Shown here: positions 1-5,911 of the stretch, one piece after another | How positions within the stretch are numbered: the stretch's first letter is position 1 | Layout: the number at the start of each line of letters is the position of its first letter | NCBI GenBank assembly: GCA_002473165.1 | Contig: DKSD01000012.1 | Coordinates: forward strand, 1-6,326 | DNA length: 6,326 nucleotides | Direction: 5' to 3' | DNA from: Succinatimonas sp. UBA7265 | Lineage (GTDB): Bacteria > Pseudomonadota > Gammaproteobacteria > Enterobacterales > Succinivibrionaceae | Made by a program: the position numbers and the translations under genes | Notes under the pieces: generated by a model | Seen by the model: only the letters and a program-made list of their open reading frames with translations | Database searches by the model: none | Told to the model about the DNA's origin: nothing

Positions 1-327
1 TCTAATTTAGGCTGGAATTAAGGGTAAACACCTTGTTAAATTTTTTTAAAGATTCTTAAACGGTTACTCACTGATTTGTAACATATTCGAAACATTAAAC
101 TTTTGAGTATTTTTGATTAACTGGATGTATTTCTGTGTTTTTGTATACAATTTAGACGTTTTGGCCAATAAAATACCGTAACCTTGCGGACAGCCGGCCG
201 CGCTGAAAAAAATTTATACAGAGCGTAAAAACTGATTTGCCGCGGCGCGGAAATCCGCCGGAATGTTTGAACGGGCTGAAAGCCGCGTTAACATGGGATC
301 AGTTTCAGGAGCAAACAGGGAGCTGCG
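1..327. other. AT-rich upstream region with no gene
   Basis: I find no convincing coding region in these 327 bases. The first 180 are strongly AT-rich with short A and T runs, while the last 90 are GC-rich and lead into xseA. The only ORF that begins here (ATG at 237) lies in another frame, runs into xseA and has no family resemblance. Visible elements are a 10-bp palindrome at 141-150, a possible -10 TACAAT at 146-151 with no good -35, a second possible -10 TAAAAT at 169-174, and a loose dyad GTTAC/GTAAC at 63-82. The xseA promoter is probably here. A divergent gene beyond base 1 could also be controlled from here, but that is inference. Confidence 0.5.
141..151. promoter_or_regulatory. Perfect palindrome TTGTATACAA overlapping a possible -10 box
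   Basis: Bases 141-150 read TTGTATACAA, a perfect 10-bp palindrome. Bases 146-151 read TACAAT, a five-of-six match to the sigma70 -10 hexamer on the plus strand. The form TNGT-N2-ACNA is typical of operators bound by FadR-type GntR regulators, so a repressor site on the xseA leader or on a divergent promoter is possible. No -35 hexamer sits at 16-18 bp, and the putative transcript would have a leader of roughly 170 nt. The palindrome is plainly there; its function is a guess. Confidence 0.25.
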
Positions 328-1740
328 ATGGCACAGGAGCGCGAGGGTTTAAAGCCCATGAGCGTGAGCGAGTTCTGCACGGTCACGGACCGGTGCCTGA
401 GAAATCTGGGAACAGCCTGCGTTGAAGGCGAGATCGGGCAGGTGCGCCGCTATACCCATCTCTATTTCACCTTAAAGGACGAGAACTCGGCCGTAAACTG
501 CATCATGTGGAGCAGCGTCGCCGCGCGCTTAGGTTTTGAGCCTGAGAGCGGCATGAAGGTCGTTGTCACCGGCCAAAGCTCGCTTTACGCCAAAAACGGC
601 TCGTTCTCGCTGCTGTGCGGCAGCATGCGCATTGCAGGGCGCGGCGAGATCCTAGAGCGCCTTTTAAAGCTCAAGGACACCCTGGAGCGCGAGGGCGTGT
701 TCGCGCAGCATAAGCGGCCGCTGCCGCAAATGCCGCTGCGCGTAGGCGTGATCACCTCCCCGGAGGGGCGGGTGGTGCATGATATCTGTGAGACGTTCAA
801 AAAGCGCCGCCGCGCCGTCGAGATCCGCGTCTACGGGGCGCGGGTGCAGGGCGAGGGCGCGGCGCAGACCTTAATAGACGCCTTAAAGCTTGCCTGCGAG
901 GAAAATTGCTGCGATGCCCTGATCATCGGGCGCGGCGGCGGCTCTTTTGAAGATCTGCTGGCGTTTTCCGACGAGGCGCTGGTGCGCGCCGTGGCCGGGA
1001 GCACTATTCCCATCGTGTCGGCGGTGGGGCATGAGCCGGATTTCGCGCTCACGGATTTCTCGGCTGACGCCCGCGCGGCCACGCCTACGGCGGCCGCGGA
1101 GATCCTAAGCCCGGTAACCGATGACATGTTATACGGTACCCTGGCCGATCTCGCCTCGCGCCTGAGCCGGGCCGCCGGGCGCTGCCTCGATGCCGGGCTT
1201 GAACACCTTGCCGCGCTGTCGCGCCGCCTGGAGTCGGCAGGCCCAGCCGCGGCCTCAGAGCGCGACAGGCTGCGGCTTGAGCATGCGGTATCCAGGCTGT
1301 GCGGGGCGGCGGAGAACCTGGTGTCGGGGCGTCGCGGCGCCTTGTCTGACCTCAGGACGCGCCTTGAAGCCTCAGGCCCCGGGGCCGTGCTGGATGAAAG
1401 GCGCCGAATGCTGCAAACGCTGTGCGCCCGCGCAGATCAGGCGGTGCAGTCAGACTTTGACGGAGCCTCAGGGAGGCTTTCGCGCGCGTACTCGGATCTT
1501 GAGGAGCGCTCCCCCAGGCAGCAGCTTTCCGATCTCGCATCGCGCGCGGCCAAAGCGGCGGCCTCGCTCATCGCCTTAAACCCGCTTAAGGTCTTAACGC
1601 GCGGCTACAGCGTGACTTTGGGCGAGGACGGGAAGGCGGCGAAATTCTCAGAGCTTGCAGAAGGCGGCACGCTGGTGACGCTGCTTGAAGGCGGCCGGGC
1701 GGTTTCAAAGATCACCGCCTTAAAGAAAGATCAGCCCTGA
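328..1740 (+). CDS. xseA: Exodeoxyribonuclease VII large subunit XseA
   Basis: This is the catalytic subunit of the cytoplasmic exonuclease VII, which with several copies of XseB degrades single-stranded DNA from both ends to oligonucleotides in repair and recombination. The protein has 470 residues against about 456 in E. coli. Residues about 13-105 form the OB-fold (LYFTLKDE at 45-52). The catalytic domain spans about 135-262, with VGVITS (139-144), HDI (151-153), GRGGGSFEDL (201-210) and SAVGHEPD (231-238). The four residues proposed as catalytic in E. coli (D155, R205, H238, D241) correspond to D152, R202, H235 and D238. Residues about 265-420 are the coiled-coil arm and RGYSV (425-429) marks the C-terminal domain. 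The ATG at 328 is preceded by AGGGAG (317-322) with a 5-nt spacer; the ATG at 358 is a weaker alternative. No xseB is in the window. The last 10 bp overlap the convergent TerB-C gene. Confidence 0.96.
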   Translation: MAQEREGLKPMSVSEFCTVTDRCLRNLGTACVEGEIGQVRRYTHLYFTLKDENSAVNCIMWSSVAARLGFEPESGMKVVVTGQSSLYAKNGSFSLLCGSMRIAGRGEILERLLKLKDTLEREGVFAQHKRPLPQMPLRVGVITSPEGRVVHDICETFKKRRRAVEIRVYGARVQGEGAAQTLIDALKLACEENCCDALIIGRGGGSFEDLLAFSDEALVRAVAGSTIPIVSAVGHEPDFALTDFSADARAATPTAAAEILSPVTDDMLYGTLADLASRLSRAAGRCLDAGLEHLAALSRRLESAGPAAASERDRLRLEHAVSRLCGAAENLVSGRRGALSDLRTRLEASGPGAVLDERRRMLQTLCARADQAVQSDFDGASGRLSRAYSDLEERSPRQQLSDLASRAAKAAASLIALNPLKVLTRGYSVTLGEDGKAAKFSELAEGGTLVTLLEGGRAVSKITALKKDQP

Positions 1741-4700
1741 AGGCCCTGCGCGAGGCGGTGGGCGAGATCGACGGTGATGTAGACGCAGCCCTCCTCAGGG
1801 GCGGCTTCAAACAGCGGCTCGTCGCAGTGATCGCAGCAGAAATCGTTAAGCTCTTCTATGGCCGCGTCGCCTGACATGAAGCGCAGGCTGCGGCACAGCC
1901 CGTCGAATTCCTCAAGATCCATGCTCTCGCGCCCCTCGGCGGCCGCAGCGGCCACGAGCTGGCTGGCCTGCGCGGAAAGCCCGGGGATGCGCAGCTCCGT
2001 TTTGCCGCTCTCTGCTTTGGCAGAGCGGGGGCTCTCTTTGGCTTTTTCAGGCTGCTGCGGCGCCGCGCCCTCGGCGCGCTCGCCGTCATCGCGCAGTTTG
2101 GCGATCACCCCCTCGATCTCGCGGCTCTCTGAGATCTTCGAGGCGATAAGCGCCTGATCCATGTTCTCAAAGCCTTTGAACTCGGGTCCTGCGGACAGCT
2201 GCGCTGCGGCATCGGCGATGTGCAGGGCTTTGAAGAGCGCGGCTATTCGCGGCCGGTCGAACATCGCCATCTCCGAGTGGGCAAGCCGGAGCCTGGCGAG
2301 TTTCTTTAAAAGCCCCACGAGCACGGGCCAGGCAGGCGAGCCGTTGTGGGCGCGGTAGACGCGCGAGGCCAGGGCGGTGCCGGGCATCTGCATGGAGTGC
2401 GCGCGATCTTCAAGCGATTTCAGAAATGAGGCGGCGGCCTCGCGGCCCTCATCGTCAAAGCCCAGGGCCCCTGCAAGCGCCGGAGCCGGGCGCGAGCTCG
2501 GGCAGGCGGACATAAAAAGCGCCAGCGCCGTCTGGGCCGTGCTCAGGCCGCGCACAAAACGCTCGTCTGAGGCAAGCCGCGCCCCGCAGGGGATGAGCAC
2601 GGTCTGGGGAAAAAGATCAGCCAGAGCGCGCGGCATGCCTTCGCGCATCGGGGCGCAGAGGATCCCGCAGCGGCGCAGCAGCGCCCCGCCCAGGCCTTCG
2701 GCGCCTTTATACTGCGCGCCCATGCGCTCTAACAGCTCCTCCTCGCGGGTGTAGGAGAAACCCGCGAGGCTGCGCTCAAGCGCCGTAAGCTGCCCGTGGG
2801 AGGCGCAGCCTGAGAGCACCAGGCTCACCTCGTTTGTAAGATCGGCCCCGTTGCGGCTGAACCACAGGATCTCGTCCTGCCGAAGCGACAGCACCCAGGC
2901 GGCCTTTTTGATCGCCTCGGGCCTGGCCCTTACAAACACCCCGGCCGTTTTTATAAGGGTACGGAGATTTAAGAGCCCCGCTGCCAAAGGCTTGGTGAAA
3001 TGCTGGGAGAGCGCGGAGCGGAAGTCGGTGCCAAACGAGGCCTGCTCTGCGGGTGCGGCATCGCCGGGCATGAGCTCAAAGGCGTCCTCCTCGAGGCCTT
3101 TTAGACGGTTTAGCGCCCAGTGGATAAAACCGGGGCTTGCAGGCCCCGGCGCTTGCAGCAGCGCGCGGCGCAGGCGCGGGGATGCGTTTAAGGCCTCGTA
3201 TAACAGCAGCAGCTTTTTGCCAAAAGGATCGGCGTTTAAGAGCACGCTGCCGCCGTTTTGCTCTTTGTCGGCGCACAAAAGCCGCAGCTGCAGGATCACC
3301 GGGTTTATGACATAGCCCATGACGCAGAGCGGATCGGCATCATCCGGGCCTTCAAAGAGCGTGCGGCGCAGCGCCAGAATGGCCGCCAGCGCGCCGCAGG
3401 GGCCTGATGGCGAGGAGACGGAGCGCTCAAACTCCTCATGGAGCATCTTTACAAGCGCCGCAGTGTCAGGGCCGGTGCGCAGCTGTCCGTCTGTGAACAG
3501 CGGCACTGCGACCAAAGCCATGAGGAAGTTCCAGCACAGCATGCGCCGGCGCTCGCGCAGCGCCGCGTTTCCGACCCTTTCATCGGGGAGCAGCAGGTAG
3601 GTTTTAAGCTTCTGGCAGGCCGGGGTTTTAAAGAAATAACCGAGATCGGCGCCGGCGCAGTTGGCAAGCCACGGCCACATGCCGGTGTAGGAGCGCAGCC
3701 TGCCGCAGACGGCAAAGGCCGCCGGGCGCACCGCCTCCTTACAGGAGGCGAGGGCGAGCGAGCCGAAGTCGGGCATGCTGTCGCGGCATTTGTCGCGGCT
3801 GCCCTCATAGGCTGAGATCAGCGCTTCTTTGAGATCGGAGCGGATCTTCAGGTTCTCGCGCAGGGCGTCCAGATACTTGTCGTAGAGGGGATCGGCATTG
3901 CTTTGGAACGCGGCGGGGTGCTGGCGCCTTGGCGTTTCATATTCAGGCACGGCCCAGGAGCTCTGCTGCGGGTACGCGGTCGCAGGCACGGACGGGATCT
4001 GCTGAGAGTTTTGAATAGCCATGACGTGCTGTGTGAGCGGATCGGGGCGGCGCTCCTCCTCGGCGCGGCGCCGGGCTTCCTCCGCCGCGCGCTCCGCCGC
4101 AGCCTCGCCTTCCTCACGCTCAAACTCTTGTTCAAGCGTCTTGAGGTAAGGAAAAGAGCTGTCAAAGGGAGTGCGGAAGGACACGGCGGCGGCGATCTTC
4201 GCGAGGTAGCCGCACAGCGTGCGGGTCTTTTCCGCATCGAGCGGCTTGAAGACGCAGGAGGGATCGGAGTAGTCGCAGCGGGGGCTGCGCTGCTGGGAGG
4301 CGTAGGTGAGGCAGGCGCGCAGGTAGTTTATGCCGCCCAAAGGCAGGCGCAGCTCGTTTAAGAGCGAATTGAGGACGGAGAGCTGCTGGGCTGAGAGCTG
4401 GCCCGGACAGATCACGAACAGCGCTTCAAAGAGCCTGAGCATGATGTTGTAGTTCGTCATCTTGGCGTTCATCGCCTGGATGTGCCGGTAATCCTCGCGG
4501 CGCGGGGCGCGGCCGGATTTGACGATGTAGGAGACGGCGGCGATGTCCTCATCGGAGCTCAGGTTGGGCTTTGAGGTGACAAAGATGAGATCGGAAAACT
4601 GCAGATCGATCGGGATCGAGCAGGGCACAGTGCGCATGCCGAAGTGGTCTAGATAACGGGAGACGGCGGCGTAGCCGTGCTTGGGATCGGCGCTGTACGA

Positions 4701-4874
4701 CGCTTCGTCGGTATCCAGCAATGCTTTTTCGCACAGCTCTTTGAGGCTCATGGTGAGGATGCGCCGGGAGACGGTTTCGCTTTTGAGCTCCTGGGCGGCC
4801 CTCAGCACTTTGCCCGGCAGATCGTTTAAGCGTTTTAAAAAGTATGCCGCGTCCTGCCGCTGTTTTTCCGTCAT
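1731..4874 (-). CDS. Large TerB-C domain protein, otherwise unrecognised
   Basis: The 1047-residue product ends in a TerB-C domain. Two conserved blocks show this: a helix with QALIASKISESREIEGVI (907-924), and a terminal block in which MDLEEF (985-990) and FMSGDAAIEELND (999-1011) lead to DEPLFE (1018-1023). This fits the family pattern of a leucine- and alanine-rich helix followed by 'mpdGAlE.INd..fd..dEPL'. TerB-C usually follows TerB-N and sometimes TerB in Ter-type stress or defence proteins; I cannot see either here. Residues 1-240 look helical, 245-278 are a Glu/Arg/Ala-rich probable coiled coil, 280-325 a Gln/Pro-rich linker, and 325-830 is unassigned. A polar linker (930-960) splits the TerB-C blocks. 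There is no signal peptide or clear membrane segment, so it is probably cytoplasmic. The ATG at 4874 follows GGGGGTG at good spacing. No ATPase, helicase or other Ter gene is adjacent. The frame is surely real; the molecular function is unknown. Confidence 0.9.
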   Translation of the reverse strand: MTEKQRQDAAYFLKRLNDLPGKVLRAAQELKSETVSRRILTMSLKELCEKALLDTDEASYSADPKHGYAAVSRYLDHFGMRTVPCSIPIDLQFSDLIFVTSKPNLSSDEDIAAVSYIVKSGRAPRREDYRHIQAMNAKMTNYNIMLRLFEALFVICPGQLSAQQLSVLNSLLNELRLPLGGINYLRACLTYASQQRSPRCDYSDPSCVFKPLDAEKTRTLCGYLAKIAAAVSFRTPFDSSFPYLKTLEQEFEREEGEAAAERAAEEARRRAEEERRPDPLTQHVMAIQNSQQIPSVPATAYPQQSSWAVPEYETPRRQHPAAFQSNADPLYDKYLDALRENLKIRSDLKEALISAYEGSRDKCRDSMPDFGSLALASCKEAVRPAAFAVCGRLRSYTGMWPWLANCAGADLGYFFKTPACQKLKTYLLLPDERVGNAALRERRRMLCWNFLMALVAVPLFTDGQLRTGPDTAALVKMLHEEFERSVSSPSGPCGALAAILALRRTLFEGPDDADPLCVMGYVINPVILQLRLLCADKEQNGGSVLLNADPFGKKLLLLYEALNASPRLRRALLQAPGPASPGFIHWALNRLKGLEEDAFELMPGDAAPAEQASFGTDFRSALSQHFTKPLAAGLLNLRTLIKTAGVFVRARPEAIKKAAWVLSLRQDEILWFSRNGADLTNEVSLVLSGCASHGQLTALERSLAGFSYTREEELLERMGAQYKGAEGLGGALLRRCGILCAPMREGMPRALADLFPQTVLIPCGARLASDERFVRGLSTAQTALALFMSACPSSRPAPALAGALGFDDEGREAAASFLKSLEDRAHSMQMPGTALASRVYRAHNGSPAWPVLVGLLKKLARLRLAHSEMAMFDRPRIAALFKALHIADAAAQLSAGPEFKGFENMDQALIASKISESREIEGVIAKLRDDGERAEGAAPQQPEKAKESPRSAKAESGKTELRIPGLSAQASQLVAAAAAEGRESMDLEEFDGLCRSLRFMSGDAAIEELNDFCCDHCDEPLFEAAPEEGCVYITVDLAHRLAQGLQG

Positions 4875-4886
4875 TTTCGCACCCCC

Positions 4887-4927
4887 AGTCCTCTAATTGT
4901 AGGACAAATTTCTCAGGGGCCTGCCAA
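4887..4927 (-). promoter_or_regulatory. Possible promoter and dyad ahead of the TerB-C gene
   Basis: On the minus strand TACAAT (4896-4901) matches five of six -10 positions. The best upstream hexamer is TTGGCA (4922-4927), at a 20-bp spacer, which is longer than ideal. A dyad GTCCT/AGGAC (4888-4892 and 4901-4905) is centred on the AATT inside this box, so a symmetric binder there would overlap the promoter and the probable start of the transcript. The leader would be only about 15 nt and would carry the GGGGGTG ribosome site. The dyad arms are only 5 bp, so this is weak. Confidence 0.3.
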
Positions 4928-5007
4928 ATAAATCGTGCGCGAGGAGAGCAAGGGACGGATTTGCCGGGAGCCATGGCGCGGGCAGCTCAGATCACGCCGG
5001 GGACAGG

Positions 5008-5043
5008 GAAAAATGAAAACGGCGGCCTGAGATCAGGGGCGCC
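5008..5043 (-). terminator. Probable Rho-independent terminator after the 60-codon gene
   Basis: Read on the minus strand, bases 5043-5021 fold into a GC-rich hairpin: outer arms GGCG/CGCC, inner arms CCTG/CAGG, a 4-nt loop and a small internal mismatch. It is followed by a U-rich tail, GTTTTCATTTTT (5020-5009). It lies about 40 nt beyond the stop of the 60-codon gene and well before the ATG of the TerB-C gene at 4874, so it would separate the two genes into different transcripts. The T tract is interrupted by CA, which lowers its expected strength. Confidence 0.5.
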
Positions 5044-5080
5044 ATGTTTGCGGTGAAACCGACGATGTTTTGACTCCTAT

Positions 5081-5263
5081 TTAAACATCTATGATGTGGA
5101 GGTAGCCCAGGATGCTCCAGATGATCCAGACAGCCGCCGCCAGGTCGAACAATATCCAAAACACGCCCCATAACCCGGTGCATTTAGGTTTTTCAGGCGC
5201 CCTTGGCTGCGGCTTTGCCTTTTCTTTCCATTCCTTTGCCTGATCATCAAGCCAGTTGCCCAT
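5081..5263 (-). CDS. Small single-pass membrane protein, function unknown
   Basis: I do not recognise the family of this 60-residue product. Residues 1-28 are polar and charged, with Lys/Glu pairs and a Pro/Lys-rich stretch (KPQPRAPEKPK, 17-27). Residues about 31-54 are strongly hydrophobic and aromatic (LWGVFWILFDLAAAVWIIWS, 31-50) and form one membrane segment, after which the protein ends almost at once. The layout suggests a small inner-membrane protein with its N-terminus probably in the cytoplasm. The ATG at 5263 is preceded by GAAG close by and GAGG further up, so the ribosome site is only moderate. A hairpin terminator follows. It points the same way as the TerB-C gene, but the terminator argues against an operon. 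Support comes from the clean polar-to-hydrophobic layout and GC-rich codon use like its neighbours. Confidence 0.65.
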   Translation of the reverse strand: MGNWLDDQAKEWKEKAKPQPRAPEKPKCTGLWGVFWILFDLAAAVWIIWSILGYLHIIDV

Positions 5264-5523
5264 TTTTCTTCACAACCTCATACCGCGGCTATCCTCACCG
5301 GACAGACACACAGCCGGTTAGCCTGATTTTCACACTGATGCGGGGACACTCCGGGGTCAAGCTGATGCAGGAAAATGTGTGACCGATCTGGCAGATAAAG
5401 CAAGACAGAAGAGACGATCTGAGTAAGAAAAGCTGATATAAGAGGGGAGCAAGGGCGTACTGTGCAATCACAGCATAGAGTCCATAGCCGTAAGTTGATT
5501 TTGCTTAGAACTTGGCAATTAAT
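5264..5523. other. Non-coding spacer before the small-ORF cassette
   Basis: No supported gene is visible. The only long open frame here (minus strand, ending at 5278) would need a TTG start inside the promoter at 5524-5552 and has no ribosome site. The plus strand is purine-rich at about 5395-5460. A short perfect dyad CTGTG/CACAG with a 4-nt spacer lies at 5460-5473, about 50 bp before the -35 box; its spacing is too tight for a standard CRP site. The promoter of the leftward 60-codon gene should be here, but I find no good sigma70 match on that strand. Confidence 0.4.
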
Positions 5524-5552
5524 TTGAAAAATCAAAAACTTTGGACTATAAT
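5524..5552 (+). promoter_or_regulatory. Near-consensus sigma70 promoter
   Basis: TTGAAA (5524-5529) and TATAAT (5547-5552) are separated by exactly 17 bp, giving eleven of twelve consensus positions. The expected start of transcription is near 5559, only about 11 nt before the ATG at 5570, with GAGG (5561-5564) at the very 5' end of the RNA. A short dyad TTTGA/TCAAA (5523-5527 and 5532-5536) overlaps the -35 box and might be an operator. This is the best promoter in the window, and it points straight at the small hydrophobic ORFs. Confidence 0.75.
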
Positions 5553-5569
5553 TCAAATGTGAGGTAAAA

Positions 5570-5790
5570 ATGTCAGAACAGTTTTATGCTGAAAAAATGC
5601 TCTCGTATGCGGAGAATAGCTTTAAATTTTTTTAAGTTCTATTTCGGCGATAGCTGTATATTTAGCATTTAGTAAAGAAACAAATTTAATAACTTATTGT
5701 GCTATTTCCGTAATAGTGTTCTGTATTATAGGACTGATTGCATCAGGTTTTACTATAAAGAAATATCTTAAGATTTTGAGGAAAATGTAA
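5570..5790 (+). pseudogene. Frameshifted gene for a small two-TM membrane protein
   Basis: The ATG at 5570 has GAGG five bases upstream and lies just after a near-consensus promoter. The literal frame is only 21 codons and stops at the TAA of 5633-5635, immediately after a run of seven T (5627-5633). One extra T, or a -1 shift there, opens a further 52 codons to the TAA at 5788-5790. The joined product would have 73 residues: a polar N-terminus (MSEQFYAEKMLSYAENS, 1-17), TM1 at about 18-34, a short polar turn (SKETN), TM2 at about 40-62, and a basic tail (KKYLKILRKM). The downstream frame has no start codon of its own at its left end, which supports a single broken gene. It could be a true deletion, polymerase slippage on the T run, or a sequencing or assembly error. 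I do not recognise the family. Confidence 0.6.
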
Positions 5791-5867
5791 TGGTAATTAC
5801 AGCAGTTGCAATTTTATTGTGCGGATTAAGTGTGACAGGGGCTTTGATTTGGCTGCTTCATTCTTAA
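5790..5867 (+). CDS. 25-residue single-TM membrane peptide
   Basis: This short ORF starts at the ATG of 5790, whose A is the last base of the preceding TAA (TAATG), a layout typical of translational coupling. It has GAGG (5778-5781) with an 8-nt spacer. The peptide is almost wholly hydrophobic (MVITAVAILLCGLS at the N-terminus, ALIWLLHS at the C-terminus), enough for one membrane helix with no charged residue before the terminal His. It could be a regulatory or accessory subunit of the two-TM protein before it, or a type I toxin-like peptide; neither is demonstrated. Its size means composition alone cannot prove coding, so the case rests on the coupling, the ribosome site and the promoter. 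Confidence 0.5.
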   Translation: MVITAVAILLCGLSVTGALIWLLHS

Positions 5868-5894
5868 ACTTAAGTTAAAATCTATGTAAAACTC

Positions 5895-5905
5895 AGGAGG
5901 TGATC
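5895..5905 (+). promoter_or_regulatory. Unusually long Shine-Dalgarno match
   Basis: AGGAGGTGATC is complementary over 11 bases to the conserved 3' end of bacterial 16S rRNA. It is far stronger than any other ribosome site in the window and lies 6 bases ahead of the ATG at 5912 (11 bases counted from the GGAGG core). Such a site implies that the following short frame is, or was, translated. Confidence 0.6.
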
Positions 5906-5911
5906 TTAAAT

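Noticed and set aside
36..49. Shared 14-mer with 5622-5635 as a repeat element
   Set aside because: Both copies are TTAAATTTTTTTAA in AT-rich DNA; the similarity does not extend further and is likely chance.
237..425. 62-codon plus-strand frame at the start of xseA
   Set aside because: It lies in another frame, overlaps the start of xseA, and has no ribosome site or recognisable sequence.
2377..3315. Plus-strand frames of 125 and 154 codons opposite the TerB-C gene
   Set aside because: They are antisense shadows of GC-rich coding DNA, with Ser/Arg/Ala-rich composition and no motifs.
4549..4974. 141-codon minus-strand frame spanning the start of the TerB-C gene
   Set aside because: It overlaps the clearly supported 1047-codon frame, is Arg-rich in the way of shadow frames in GC-rich DNA, and its ATG has no good ribosome site.
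4992..5183. 63-codon minus-strand frame overlapping the 60-codon membrane protein gene
   Set aside because: It is a shadow frame that crosses the predicted terminator; the overlapping frame has a far better membrane-protein layout.
5460..5473. CTGTG/CACAG dyad as a CRP site
   Set aside because: CRP half-sites need a 6-bp spacer between TGTGA and TCACA; here the arms are too close and the fifth base does not fit.
5278..5556. 92-codon minus-strand open frame ending 15 nt before the 60-codon gene
   Set aside because: It would need a TTG start with no Shine-Dalgarno, lies over the strong plus-strand promoter, and its Cys-rich sequence resembles no family.
5895..5905. AGGAGGTGATC as a fragment of a reversed 16S rRNA 3' end
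   Set aside because: The match ends after 11 bases on both sides, and the sequence sits exactly where a Shine-Dalgarno should be before an ATG.
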